Positions 1 through 7,744 of a stretch of 20,800 nt of DNA are shown in pieces. This stretch comes from a virus. The notes below the pieces were generated by a model that ran no database searches, was not told where the DNA came from, and saw nothing but the letters and a program-made list of their open reading frames with translations. Every line of letters begins with the position of its first letter. The first letter of the stretch is position 1. The stretch is taken from positions 1 to 20,800 of IMG/VR virus record IMGVR_UViG_3300031643_000021; one strand, given 5' to 3'. The position numbers were made by a program, and so were the translations under genes.

Positions 1-893
1 GAGATCTTAATCGAGGTCTTTAGACCAAGTTGGCCAACGTCGGGTCTTGCCAACGGTGCATCATAGTGATAGAACCCGGCATCGTAATCTGTATCTGCTA
101 CGTGGTTCTTGTCGAAATAATCACGATCAATGTATCCGATCCACACGCCGCGTCCGGGATGCTCGAGACTCAGGCTGCCGTCAATAGTTGCATCGGTGAA
201 GAACTTCACATTAGGATCGACAAAGACCCACAACTTGGTGCCTGCTACCAGAGATACTCGTACTCTGTAAGTACCGTCGTTGCCTGTCGACCCTGTTACC
301 GTAAACTTGGTTCCCGGCGTGTAAAAATGTCGGTATATCGCTCCATCGATTTCAAATCCACTGAGACTTACATCCACGTCAGTAATGGCATTAGTCATGG
401 TAACTTTGCCCACGTTTCCAGGCAAGAGTCGCATGATTCCGTCGTTGTGGATGATAGGATTCTTGTCCACCTCGTGAAAGTATCGGTATCCACTTCCGAA
501 TTCCGGCCAAGCATTTTCGAGATGCAAAGGCTTGTATGGAGTGTCGCCAGCTACCGGCTCCCACTTACTCGTGGTGGAATCCCACACCCGCAGCGTCAGG
601 ATCGAGTTAGTTACTTTTGCTGCAATATAAGCATAGTCTACACCCGGAGGGTCGACGTCAGCGAGATTTGGGTGGATGTAGGTGGTCAGGTTCTTTGCGT
701 CCGTAATCTGATCAGTATCCGGATAGTCCGCCTGCATTCCGAACGTCTTCACCAGTTTGCCGCGTACCGATTTCATGTTCTCAAGGACGACCACCTCATC
801 GGGGGCCAGGTCCTCAAGATCGGCATACTGTACGGCACCGCCGCTGAAGTCGGAAATCTCTATCTTTTGTAGCTCAGGATGTTCTTCGTGCAT
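1..893 (-). CDS. Stabilisation/tail-tube-like virion protein (5' part, runs off left edge)
   Basis: An open reading frame starts at the ATG at 893 and stays open to base 1, so at least 297 residues are present and the C-terminus lies outside the window. It begins MHEEHPELQKIEISDFSGGA, followed by a segment ending in LENMKSVRGKLVKTFGM. Many phage portal-ring, stabilisation and tail-tube proteins start with a similar 'FSGG...ENM...G.L.K..G' pattern, so a role in closing the head or building the short tail is inferred. The rest has alternating short beta-type segments and no recognisable enzyme motif. The upstream gene's TAA stop directly precedes this ATG (TAAATG), and GAGG lies about 10 bases upstream, so translation is probably coupled. 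The long plus-strand frame over this stretch has no ribosome site and is an antisense shadow. Confidence 0.75.
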   Translation of the reverse strand, partial: MHEEHPELQKIEISDFSGGAVQYADLEDLAPDEVVVLENMKSVRGKLVKTFGMQADYPDTDQITDAKNLTTYIHPNLADVDPPGVDYAYIAAKVTNSILTLRVWDSTTSKWEPVAGDTPYKPLHLENAWPEFGSGYRYFHEVDKNPIIHNDGIMRLLPGNVGKVTMTNAITDVDVSLSGFEIDGAIYRHFYTPGTKFTVTGSTGNDGTYRVRVSLVAGTKLWVFVDPNVKFFTDATIDGSLSLEHPGRGVWIGYIDRDYFDKNHVADTDYDAGFYHYDAPLARPDVGQLGLKTSIKI

Positions 894-1514
894 TTATATA
901 ACTGCCTCGGTTAGCGTGGCGCTGATCGTGTGGAGCAGGTCTGATTTCGACTGCGGGTCCGTCGACGCAGGGACCACGAGGCGCCGGTGAATCCGCAATG
1001 ACTCATCGTAGGCAATGGCCCCGAGAGCATAGGGATCTGCATATGACTCGTCAGGGGATCCGGCATCGTCCCCGCAGTAGTCCATCCAGCTTGTCTCGTC
1101 GTCTCCGTAGTTGTCCTCGGCTGTGATAGCCGCGTCAGATGCCGCATCGTATGCAGAAATGACCTGCGCACCGGTCGTATGTGAAGCCGGTGTGGTACCG
1201 TCCCAGCCACGAACGACCGTCAGGCTTGTGGTACCGTGGCCAGCCGTGATGAGCATCTTCTCGCTGTCGATGACGATCACGGACAACGCGGTGTCGGAGA
1301 ATCGAGCTTCGGCAATCACGACCGTGGTTACGGAACTGTTAATGGTTCCATTGAGTGTGGTCTGCTCCATGGCAATCCAGAGGGACTTTGTGCTCTCCTC
1401 TCCGGCATCGCCCTCGAGATCGGATTCGTCATCCGGATTGACAAAGACCGACTCGAGCGAAATCATGGTTGTGGGATCCGATGCGGGATCCGCCTCAAAC
1501 GCTCTCAGGCCCAT
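894..1514 (-). CDS. Virion-associated protein with phage beta-type domain
   Basis: A 206-residue protein of acidic composition. Residues about 50-120 contain 'TTLNGTINSSVTTVVIAEA' and then a LTVVRGWDGTTPASHTTGAQV segment. This 'V.RG..GT.AASH..GA.V' pattern recurs in many phage tail and baseplate-associated proteins as a small beta domain. The acidic segments around residues 25-40 and 135-165 have no recognised fold. AAAGGAG lies 7 bases upstream of the ATG and supports this start. The gene overlaps the upstream coiled-coil gene by 20 bases and abuts the next gene, so it belongs to the virion operon. I infer a structural role, such as tail or head-completion component; no enzymatic motif is visible. 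Confidence 0.75.
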   Translation of the reverse strand: MGLRAFEADPASDPTTMISLESVFVNPDDESDLEGDAGEESTKSLWIAMEQTTLNGTINSSVTTVVIAEARFSDTALSVIVIDSEKMLITAGHGTTSLTVVRGWDGTTPASHTTGAQVISAYDAASDAAITAEDNYGDDETSWMDYCGDDAGSPDESYADPYALGAIAYDESLRIHRRLVVPASTDPQSKSDLLHTISATLTEAVI

Positions 1515-1689
1515 GCTTTCTCTCCTTTAAGGTTTGCAGAAGCTCTTGCAATACCTGCAAGGCTCCCCTGTTTTCTATAAGTGCAGTGGCCACCTTTGCC
1601 CGCTCTTCATCCAAGCGGGCTCCATGTTCGAGCAGGATTTTCTGCTCTGATTGCAGGGCCTGGATGCGTTCTGTGAGGGGATTGCTCAT
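1495..1689 (-). CDS. Small coiled-coil protein
   Basis: A 64-residue protein that is nearly all predicted helix, rich in Leu, Glu, Gln, Lys and Arg with heptad-like spacing (for example LQSEQKILLEHGARLDEERA). It has no membrane segment or cysteines. The start ATG overlaps the stop of the zinc-ribbon gene upstream in an ATGA arrangement, which indicates translational coupling. The position between the fibre-like gene and structural genes suggests a small assembly or chaperone helper, but the family is not recognised and the function is open. Confidence 0.7.
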   Translation of the reverse strand: MSNPLTERIQALQSEQKILLEHGARLDEERAKVATALIENRGALQVLQELLQTLKERKHGPESV

Positions 1690-1856
1690 GATTTTGTTTC
1701 GGCTTCTATCTGCTCGGGAGTGTATTTCCTCTTCGAGTGAATCGCTGTTTTGTTACCGCACCTTGGGCATTTATAAATATCTTTTACCACCTCATTCTCC
1801 TGATCTGCTTTGTACATTAAATGACAAGGAATGCAATAAAGCATGACAACGGGCAT
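1686..1856 (-). CDS. Small zinc-ribbon protein
   Basis: A 56-residue protein with two CxxC knuckles, C8-IP-C11 and C30-PR-C33, the spacing of a zinc ribbon. The tail is basic and helical. I place the start at 1856, five bases after the stop of the fibre-like gene; a second ATG at 1844 is possible because neither has a strong ribosome site. A longer reading of the frame would run back into the fibre gene and is unlikely. The protein could bind nucleic acid or a protein partner, but the motif alone does not say which. It is one of about six short zinc-ribbon proteins in the window. Confidence 0.7.
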   Translation of the reverse strand: MPVVMLYCIPCHLMYKADQENEVVKDIYKCPRCGNKTAIHSKRKYTPEQIEAETKS

Positions 1857-1860
1857 TTTA

Positions 1861-4005
1861 TTAATCCGGGCTGAATGTGTAAGTAGTATCACCGGTTTCG
1901 TCATAAACTTTGAGTTTATGGTTATCGACATCCCACCAGATATGACCCTGATCTGGTGCTGCAACGTATGGAGTAACAGACGGAAGGGCAAGTCCTCCAT
2001 CCTTTGCGGCCTTTATATAATATCCCCAGATCAAATTCATGAAATCAGGATCGCCTGGTATTTCCATAACATTATCGGGATCCCCTATATGTGCTATGCC
2101 TATCATGGATGCAAAAAACTCAACGCCCTGCAAAGAAACCGTGTCCGAGCCGGTTGTACTTTTGATTTTGACAGCAGGCGCTCCTCCTATTCCATACTCA
2201 CCTATTAAAACTCTATGCCCAGAAGCGGCTGTCGCAATGCCACCGGAAGTTGTCAACAATCCCTGAATCACGGCATCCGCATCGAATACCACCCCGGACG
2301 TTATGTGAAGTTGTGCTCCAGAAAGTCCTGCCGTGGCTGAGATTTCACTGGCCGTAATAGTAGTTGCTGCTATCTCTGAGGCTGTAATAGTATTGGCTGC
2401 AATCTCATTCGCCGTAACTGTATTGGCTGCGATATTATCAGCAGTGAGCAAGGCAAGTCTTCCACCGCTACCACCGAATACTTGATACTCTGCTTTCTTC
2501 CCAGAAGCCACGTTCTTCGCTACGGCTATAAGAATCTTTCCGGCTCCAACTGCCGTGGCTGGCGTAGTCGTAGTTTGAAAGGCTGTTTCCGATATGTTTA
2601 TGTCCAGATAAATGTAGGTCAATGCTGATATGTCACCGGTATTGCCCGCATTTATGGCATAAACGGTACCGTCAGTCAATGTGATCGCAGCGGCTTCCCA
2701 AGCTACGGTATTGTGATCGGTTGCTGAAAAGGCACCAGCAAACTGCCAACCAAAAAGGGCAATTTCGCCTACCTTGTCGGCAGTTACTGCATTGTCCGCA
2801 AGACCGGCAGCAGCGATCTGTTCCGCAGTCAGGACCGATGTCCAAGCACAGTAGGCACTCTCATTTCCGGCGTAATCTACGGCTTTGGCACGGAACTGAA
2901 ATGTGTCTCCCGCCGCTGCCTGAGTCTGAGTAGAAGCCATAAGATAAAAAGCCTTAGTGTCTACTACTCCATCGACAGTTGACGGAACATACGTTGCGTT
3001 ACCACCATTGAGCCGATACTGAACTACCCAATGGTCCCAGTCCGGACAGTCTCCTTCACCGCGGGCCGGGGCCGAGAAAGCCACTTGAAAGACGAGAGCC
3101 AGTTTAGTGATAGTCAAGCTGGGAACGTCCGGCGCCGTGGCATCCGTAGATGGATCAACTTCTTGAGCAGTAGACCAAGCTCCTACATGGCCACTCGGTG
3201 CCATGGCAACGGCAGCCGCAGCGATTTGGACATTGGATCGGCGACTGAAATGATCTCCCTGAATCTCATAATAGAAGATCAGAGGTCTGTTGGAGACAGT
3301 ACTTTTGATACCTGGGATTATAGACCAGGCACCCCAGTTTTCTATATCGTCTTCCCATTGACGAGTCCGAACACGATAGCCGTCAACGTAATGACGCTCT
3401 CCATCGGCGGCCTGTATTTTTATCTTTATAAGAAATTTTTGAGCTGTGGTCTGGATTATCTCTGGATACCCGCCCTCCGTCAGCAATGTCGGGGCCGAAG
3501 GTGTCCAATCGGGGGCAACAGATCGAAGACTCCAGGCAGTTTGCGTGTCGCTTGCAGTGCTTTTCGTGTAGTCCGTAGCAATCGTAATCAGGCGAAACAG
3601 GGCAAACGATGGAACCATGATGTCGTCGGCTTCGAAATCCTTATATAGAATCTTTTGACTGCCCTGGCTCTGAAGCGAAGCCGTAAAGCTGTGTACGTCG
3701 TTGTATTCTTCCGTTTCTACGTTGTACTTCTGAACGCAGTACCATAAAGCATTCGGGGCTACTGAAGTGATTCGAACACGCCATCCGCCAGGGATGCCTT
3801 CTACCTCCCAGTCTGGATTGCTGACTCCTGGATCCTCGATGTACTCTTCCGGAGCCACTGCCCCACTGGACCCGAACAGAGACTTGAGAGTTCTGACCGA
3901 CACCCGCTTGAGCACAGACGGAGCGTCGGCATCCTCAATTACCATCGTATCGGTATCGGTCAGCTCTGTCAGTTCGGTCAGTTCATGTGCGTATTTTCCG
4001 CTCAT
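1861..4005 (-). CDS. Tail fibre / receptor-binding-like protein with Fn3-like region
   Basis: A 714-residue protein. The N-terminus (residues 8-45, 'ELTELTELTDTDTMVIEDAD') resembles the short attachment segment at the start of many tail-fibre proteins. The middle, about residues 100-395, looks like fibronectin-type III or related beta-sandwich repeats, with phrases such as 'YRVRTRQW' and 'FQFRAKAVDYAGNES'. Residues 524-555 hold three 10-residue repeats of the form I-A-A-N-T-I-T-A-S-E, typical of trimeric stalks. The C-terminus (about 600-714) ends in a compact Gly/Asp-rich domain containing GHIWWDVDNHKLKVYD, seen at the tips of many phage fibres. Start and upstream stop overlap by one base (TGATG). 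A role in host adsorption is inferred from these parts; the receptor is unknown. Confidence 0.8.
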   Translation of the reverse strand: MSGKYAHELTELTELTDTDTMVIEDADAPSVLKRVSVRTLKSLFGSSGAVAPEEYIEDPGVSNPDWEVEGIPGGWRVRITSVAPNALWYCVQKYNVETEEYNDVHSFTASLQSQGSQKILYKDFEADDIMVPSFALFRLITIATDYTKSTASDTQTAWSLRSVAPDWTPSAPTLLTEGGYPEIIQTTAQKFLIKIKIQAADGERHYVDGYRVRTRQWEDDIENWGAWSIIPGIKSTVSNRPLIFYYEIQGDHFSRRSNVQIAAAAVAMAPSGHVGAWSTAQEVDPSTDATAPDVPSLTITKLALVFQVAFSAPARGEGDCPDWDHWVVQYRLNGGNATYVPSTVDGVVDTKAFYLMASTQTQAAAGDTFQFRAKAVDYAGNESAYCAWTSVLTAEQIAAAGLADNAVTADKVGEIALFGWQFAGAFSATDHNTVAWEAAAITLTDGTVYAINAGNTGDISALTYIYLDINISETAFQTTTTPATAVGAGKILIAVAKNVASGKKAEYQVFGGSGGRLALLTADNIAANTVTANEIAANTITASEIAATTITASEISATAGLSGAQLHITSGVVFDADAVIQGLLTTSGGIATAASGHRVLIGEYGIGGAPAVKIKSTTGSDTVSLQGVEFFASMIGIAHIGDPDNVMEIPGDPDFMNLIWGYYIKAAKDGGLALPSVTPYVAAPDQGHIWWDVDNHKLKVYDETGDTTYTFSPD

Positions 4006-4934
4006 CAGATAATGCGCTCTCCTCTTGTGAGAGAAACTATCTCGTCAAACCGGACAGGGACTTGCACATCATACTGGGCATTATACCCATCTATGAGCCT
4101 GTAAGCGCTCCGTTCGACTCCAATTGCCTCCGCTGCGTTGAGGCTCTTTAATGCCTGGGCCTCTGCTAGTTCCAGGATCACATCCTGAACGCTCTCAGAG
4201 AGTGCACAAGCCGTGTTAACCCCGGATGTGATGCCCAGCCTGCGCAGGGCAGACTCATCGAAGTCGAATGCTCCGGCAGCACTAATCACTGATGCAGCAG
4301 GAGGCGAGATGGCAAAGAACCGGCTCGCTCCAGTGTATGCCGTTACTACATGATGCGAAGCTTTCGTTCTCAGGTATAGTACAGCCCCGACGTATGCACT
4401 GTCAACGGCAGACAAACCCTGATCATCGTCTCCTGCAAATCCCGTAGTCACGGCTGGATCACGTGGTGCATAAGTAAAGGTTAGCGTCTCAAGGGCCATG
4501 TCCGTCGGAGCGGCTTTGTACGTTATGTCAAAGGTATACCCGGAATACGGATTCACGTACAGCGTGTTGCCTATGATCCAGTATTTAGGAGCAGTATAGT
4601 CGTACGTGACCTGATTGTCGGAGTTCTCTCGGCGCTGCGCATCGGTCAGGAACTCACAGTAGTACCCTCCGGAGTGCTTGATCGAGATTATGCCAGCCCG
4701 TCCGTTGAACAGAGCGGGACTCAGACCGGTCAGGTCGAATCCAGAGGCCCCTCCAGGACTCTGACTGGTGGCACTGTTGACCAGCTCGGGCACCATGAAG
4801 TGTTCCAGTCTGGCTACGGCTACCCGCTGGGCCCTATTGAGCAAGTGCACCAGCTCCAAGGGAGTCCACACGCGATCCTTGTCGCGTGGCTGAAGTCTGG
4901 CTCTCAGAGTATCGTACATCTCTGCCAATGTCAT
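4005..4934 (-). CDS. Head-to-tail adaptor-like protein
   Basis: A 309-residue protein. The first 50 residues form a helical segment (LAEMYDTLRARLQ...WTPLELVHLLNRAQR) like the beginning of adaptor proteins that bind the portal ring. The middle contains a beta-rich stretch with YWIIGNTLYVNPYSGYTFDI, which matches the 'Y.I.GN.IYV.P' pattern of adaptors in SU10-like and related podoviruses. The C-terminus returns to long helices. The ATG overlaps the stop of the preceding gene by four bases (ATGA). The order coat, decoration, HeH-like protein, then this gene fits a connector. The family assignment is inference from motif and position. Confidence 0.7.
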   Translation of the reverse strand: MTLAEMYDTLRARLQPRDKDRVWTPLELVHLLNRAQRVAVARLEHFMVPELVNSATSQSPGGASGFDLTGLSPALFNGRAGIISIKHSGGYYCEFLTDAQRRENSDNQVTYDYTAPKYWIIGNTLYVNPYSGYTFDITYKAAPTDMALETLTFTYAPRDPAVTTGFAGDDDQGLSAVDSAYVGAVLYLRTKASHHVVTAYTGASRFFAISPPAASVISAAGAFDFDESALRRLGITSGVNTACALSESVQDVILELAEAQALKSLNAAEAIGVERSAYRLIDGYNAQYDVQVPVRFDEIVSLTRGERII

Positions 4935-5323
4935 GCTTTGTTAGCCTCCTCGAACGCTTTCCTCTGTTCCTCTTGATAGTCCAGGATCATGTCGATGATC
5001 TCGGCGCGACTGCGACCCTTTCCCTGCTTCTTCGTGATAAGCTTCCGCCTGACAGCCAAGCGAAGCAGGTCATCGTAATCATTGATCCTTTCCAGTTTCT
5101 TCCGGTCGTACTTCGGTGTGTATCTCTTGGCTCCACGCAGGTACTTGTCGGCGAGTTTCTTGGTCATGCTGCGGCACTTCGCCGGATTGTCCTGCCAGCC
5201 TGGATCTTCATTGTCGGCTGCTTCAAACTCTTCCCGAGTATTGAAAAGCCTCGGTTCTACCTTCGGATGATAGCACACATGTGGAAACAAAATCGTAGAC
5301 GAGTCGGCCCGTATAGGTCGCAT
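4931..5323 (-). CDS. Virion protein with HeH/SAP-like C-terminal domain
   Basis: A 130-residue protein. The N-terminal half has 'YHPKVEPRLFNTREEFEAAD' followed by DPGWQDNPAKC, a phrase common in phage head-region proteins (P...R.V.s.eEe.a....GW..sPa). The C-terminal half, about residues 80-118, looks like a helix-extended-helix or SAP/LEM-like fold (LLRLAVRRKL...SRAEIIDMILDY). Such domains often bind DNA. CAGGAG lies 8 bases upstream of the ATG. A strong hairpin with a UUCG loop separates it from the decoration-like gene. I infer a head or connector accessory protein; the exact role is unknown. Confidence 0.7.
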   Translation of the reverse strand: MRPIRADSSTILFPHVCYHPKVEPRLFNTREEFEAADNEDPGWQDNPAKCRSMTKKLADKYLRGAKRYTPKYDRKKLERINDYDDLLRLAVRRKLITKKQGKGRSRAEIIDMILDYQEEQRKAFEEANKA

Positions 5324-5343
5324 GGATTGACTCCTGAAAAGGT

Positions 5344-5367
5344 AAAAGGGGGACCCGAAGGCCCCCC
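5344..5367 (-). terminator. UUCG-capped GC hairpin with short U tract
   Basis: Read on the minus strand, GGGGGGCC-TTCG-GGTCCCCC forms an 8-pair stem (one G-U) closed by a stable C(UUCG)G tetraloop and followed by TTTT. It lies between the second decoration-like gene and the HeH-like gene. It looks like an intrinsic terminator, perhaps partial, that would lower expression of downstream tail genes relative to capsid genes. Confidence 0.7.
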
Positions 5368-5374
5368 ATTAAGA

Positions 5375-5875
5375 TTAAGACACTTGGGAGTACACACCAA
5401 GAAGGACAATGTCCCGAAGAACGTCAGCGTCTGTGGTGTACGCAGCTGCCATCTTCGCACAGCCGTCTGCCGTTCGGGTAGCGTGGTCTATAACAAAGTT
5501 ATCAGCCGCAGCTGCAACCTTGAGATAGGCACCGGCAGTGATATCAGTATCACCATTGACATAGCCACTGCATGGACCCCTCACTTGAATCCAAGTCAGC
5601 ACGTTCTTGGGCTCGTCGCGCCAAGGAACGCCAATACGGAGAAACAGAGTACCAGTGTCGGCAGGAGCTGCTGTTACCAACTCCTGACCAGCAGTGGTAC
5701 CGTAGTCAATCATGTACGGCATGCCCTTGGTTAATGCTGCATGGGTATAAACTGACAGGTACTCCTTGTCTCCCACTACCAGTTCTACCCCTGCATGTAA
5801 CGGACGCCGATTCAGGCTCTTCCAACCCTCGTCGCCGAGACCTTTCCCGAATCTGGCATCAATGTTCTCGCCCAT
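5375..5875 (-). CDS. Capsid decoration-like protein, copy 2
   Basis: A 166-residue protein beginning MGENIDARFGKG. I choose the ATG at 5875 because GGAGG lies 6 bases upstream; the frame continues to 5911 but that would overlap the previous gene. It aligns along its full length with the neighbouring 167-residue protein (shared VYTHAALTKG, YGTT.GQELV, IGVPWR and DHATRTA segments), so the pair is a tandem duplication. Its place right after the coat gene, its size and the beta-rich composition suggest a capsid decoration or cement protein. Structural role is inferred; no enzyme motif is present. Confidence 0.75.
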   Translation of the reverse strand: MGENIDARFGKGLGDEGWKSLNRRPLHAGVELVVGDKEYLSVYTHAALTKGMPYMIDYGTTAGQELVTAAPADTGTLFLRIGVPWRDEPKNVLTWIQVRGPCSGYVNGDTDITAGAYLKVAAAADNFVIDHATRTADGCAKMAAAYTTDADVLRDIVLLGVYSQVS

Positions 5876-5897
5876 TTGTTTCCTCCATGGGAAAGGT

Positions 5898-6401
5898 TTA
5901 TGTAGCGCCAATGTTTACTTGAATGCCAAGAAGGACGATCCGGTGCGAACCAGTGGCATTATTGGTGTATGCAGCCGCCATTTTTGCCGCTCCTTTCGCA
6001 GTCCGAGTCGCGTGGTCCTTGACAAAGTATGTGCCGCCGTTCAGCACTTCAAGATAGTCACCGGCAACCACATCGGTAGTGCCGTTTACAAGAGCGTCGC
6101 ACGGTCCTTTGATCTGGAGCCAGGCAAGTACTCCCTTGCTTTCAGACCGCCACGGGACACCGATATAGTGAAATATCGTAGTCGTAGCAGGAGCTACAGA
6201 CACAAGCTCCTGCCCAGAAGTAGTGCCGTACGTAATCTGGTATGGCTGTCCCTTGGTCAAGGCCGCGTGAGTGTAAACTGCGAGAAACACCTTCGGACCG
6301 ATCTTCAGTTTCAGACCGGCATGCTCCGGCTGTCGGTTCAGGCTTTTCTCGCCCGAATCAGTCAGACCCTTTCCAAATCTGATGTTTAGGTTGTCACGCA
6401 C
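5898..6401 (-). CDS. Capsid decoration-like protein, copy 1
   Basis: A 167-residue protein starting at a GTG at 6401, supported by AGGAGGT six bases upstream. It is the nearest gene downstream of the major coat gene. It is paralogous to the next gene: both share the VYTHAALTKG block near residue 40, 'GTT.GQELV' near residue 60, 'GVPWR' near residue 80 and DHATRTA...KMAAAYT near residue 130. The two copies differ mainly at the termini, as expected if the exposed or partner-binding ends have diverged. A role on the capsid surface is inferred from position and composition. Confidence 0.75.
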   Translation of the reverse strand: MRDNLNIRFGKGLTDSGEKSLNRQPEHAGLKLKIGPKVFLAVYTHAALTKGQPYQITYGTTSGQELVSVAPATTTIFHYIGVPWRSESKGVLAWLQIKGPCDALVNGTTDVVAGDYLEVLNGGTYFVKDHATRTAKGAAKMAAAYTNNATGSHRIVLLGIQVNIGAT

Positions 6402-6416
6402 TTTTACCTCCTAGTC

Positions 6417-6454
6417 GACTGGAAAGGAGGGCCAAGTGACCCTCCAGGCCAGTC
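6417..6454 (-). terminator. Two-tier hairpin after the coat gene
   Basis: On the minus strand, GACTGG pairs with CCAGTC outside and GGAGGG pairs with CCCTCC inside, around an 8-base loop. It sits just after the coat stop codon and before the decoration gene's ribosome site. There is no long U tract, so it may act as an attenuator or mRNA-stabilising end rather than a full terminator. Such hairpins would help make coat protein more abundant than later gene products. Confidence 0.6.
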
Positions 6455-6464
6455 AAGTGAGCGT

Positions 6465-7727
6465 TTAACCCAGCAGACGGACAGCCAGATCGGGATAAAG
6501 GGCTTTCTTCCCATACAGCACATCCAGACGGATAACCTCGTAGTCCGTCAGAATGTTGTAGTCCTTGATGACACGGATTCCCACGCCGTTGTAGTTCTCC
6601 TGAGCCTTGAAAGAAGCGCCGTCAGGCATTTCCAGGGGAACCACCACAAGAGCGAAGGCATTCTTGTGGAATGCCAAGTTCTGCGGCCCTGCGGTGTGGG
6701 TTACGACAGTTAGGGCATCGCCATCGGCAGGCAGCGAATCCACTGTGCTGAAAGCAGCGTTGTCGGGAGTACCGGCAGAGCCAGCATAGTAAATCGGAGC
6801 CGGACGGACATGCACCGGCACATCGTAAGTGCTTGCCGTAGGCGTAGACGGCTCAGTTCCGACAGTAGTCCCATTACCGATAACCGTGAAGTGTTTCAGG
6901 TGAGCCAGCTTCGCACGGCTGATGGGATTAATGTCGTATACGGTAGCGACCTGAACAACGTCACCGATCTTGACAGAGCTGGCTGTTTCCGCGCCAAATC
7001 CATCAAAGTTGGTGGCTTCGTAGTTCGCATCGTATGTTTCTGTGGCAGCTGCTTGGTCCCAAGCAGGTGTTCCGGGCCACCCACCGGGAGTATGAGTACG
7101 GATATTCTGGTCCATAAGAATATCCATACCAGCCAGCGTCCCGAGGTAGCCTCGGTTTACGAGAGCCTCGACACGCTGCTGTAGGAACAGACCCTTCAAG
7201 GCATCTGCGAGACTCCAGTTGGCAGTCGGGTCTAGAACGAGTCTGCGGTCGGTCTGCGGGCATCCAGCCATGTCAAGCATGGCCGCCGCATCACCGAGAT
7301 CGGAGAAACTCTCCGGGGTTTCGCCAGGTGTTCCTACACACCGGTGTACATCGGTGTACAGGCCACACATGGCGTAGTCGATATCATTAGCGAGCGCGAT
7401 CCCGGCAGGCTCGATATACCGTTCGTTGTACTTATCGACGGTAAGAGTCAAGTCTGCTGTCAGGAACTGCCACGGCACGTTAATCTGAGTATCGACATCA
7501 ATGCTTTCGTACGATTCCTTAACGTTCGCGATGTCGTTGGTAACGTCAGCACCCGAGTGGGTGATGAACTTGACGGGCTTGCGGATTCGCACGGAACTTC
7601 CAACCTTGGGAGCTCCAAACTCGGTCACATACTGCCTGTGAACGAGATTTCCCATGACCATATTGTTAAGCAGGTGGGCTAATGCCTCACGCGCAATGAT
7701 GGTCGGTGAAATGAGGGTGTTGGCCAC
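6465..7727 (-). CDS. Major coat protein, P22 coat family
   Basis: A 420-residue protein forming the capsid shell. The N-terminus MANTLISPTIIAREALAHLL, then GNLVHRQYV.EF and 'VGSSVRIRKPVKF', matches the P22 gp5-like coat family, where 'IAREAL..L.N....N.VHR.Y..EF....G..V.IRKP' is characteristic. Length is close to that family's usual 400-430 residues. The start is a GTG (GTG GCC AAC) with AGGAG about 10 bases upstream. The gene follows a scaffold-like gene by 17 bases, which is the expected order. P22-type coat proteins have an HK97 fold with an inserted domain; the region around residues 225-350, rich in Gly/Ala/Thr, could be that insertion, but this is a guess. Confidence 0.92.
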   Translation of the reverse strand: MANTLISPTIIAREALAHLLNNMVMGNLVHRQYVTEFGAPKVGSSVRIRKPVKFITHSGADVTNDIANVKESYESIDVDTQINVPWQFLTADLTLTVDKYNERYIEPAGIALANDIDYAMCGLYTDVHRCVGTPGETPESFSDLGDAAAMLDMAGCPQTDRRLVLDPTANWSLADALKGLFLQQRVEALVNRGYLGTLAGMDILMDQNIRTHTPGGWPGTPAWDQAAATETYDANYEATNFDGFGAETASSVKIGDVVQVATVYDINPISRAKLAHLKHFTVIGNGTTVGTEPSTPTASTYDVPVHVRPAPIYYAGSAGTPDNAAFSTVDSLPADGDALTVVTHTAGPQNLAFHKNAFALVVVPLEMPDGASFKAQENYNGVGIRVIKDYNILTDYEVIRLDVLYGKKALYPDLAVRLLG

Positions 7728-7744
7728 TGTTACGAACTCCTATT

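Noticed and set aside
30-872. 280-residue plus-strand frame
   Set aside because: It is antisense to the minus-strand gene 1-893, which has a coupled start, virion-type motifs and fits the operon. The plus frame has no ribosome site.
4886-5734. 282-residue plus-strand frame
   Set aside because: It crosses three minus-strand genes, a terminator and their ribosome sites, and its product has no protein-like motifs.
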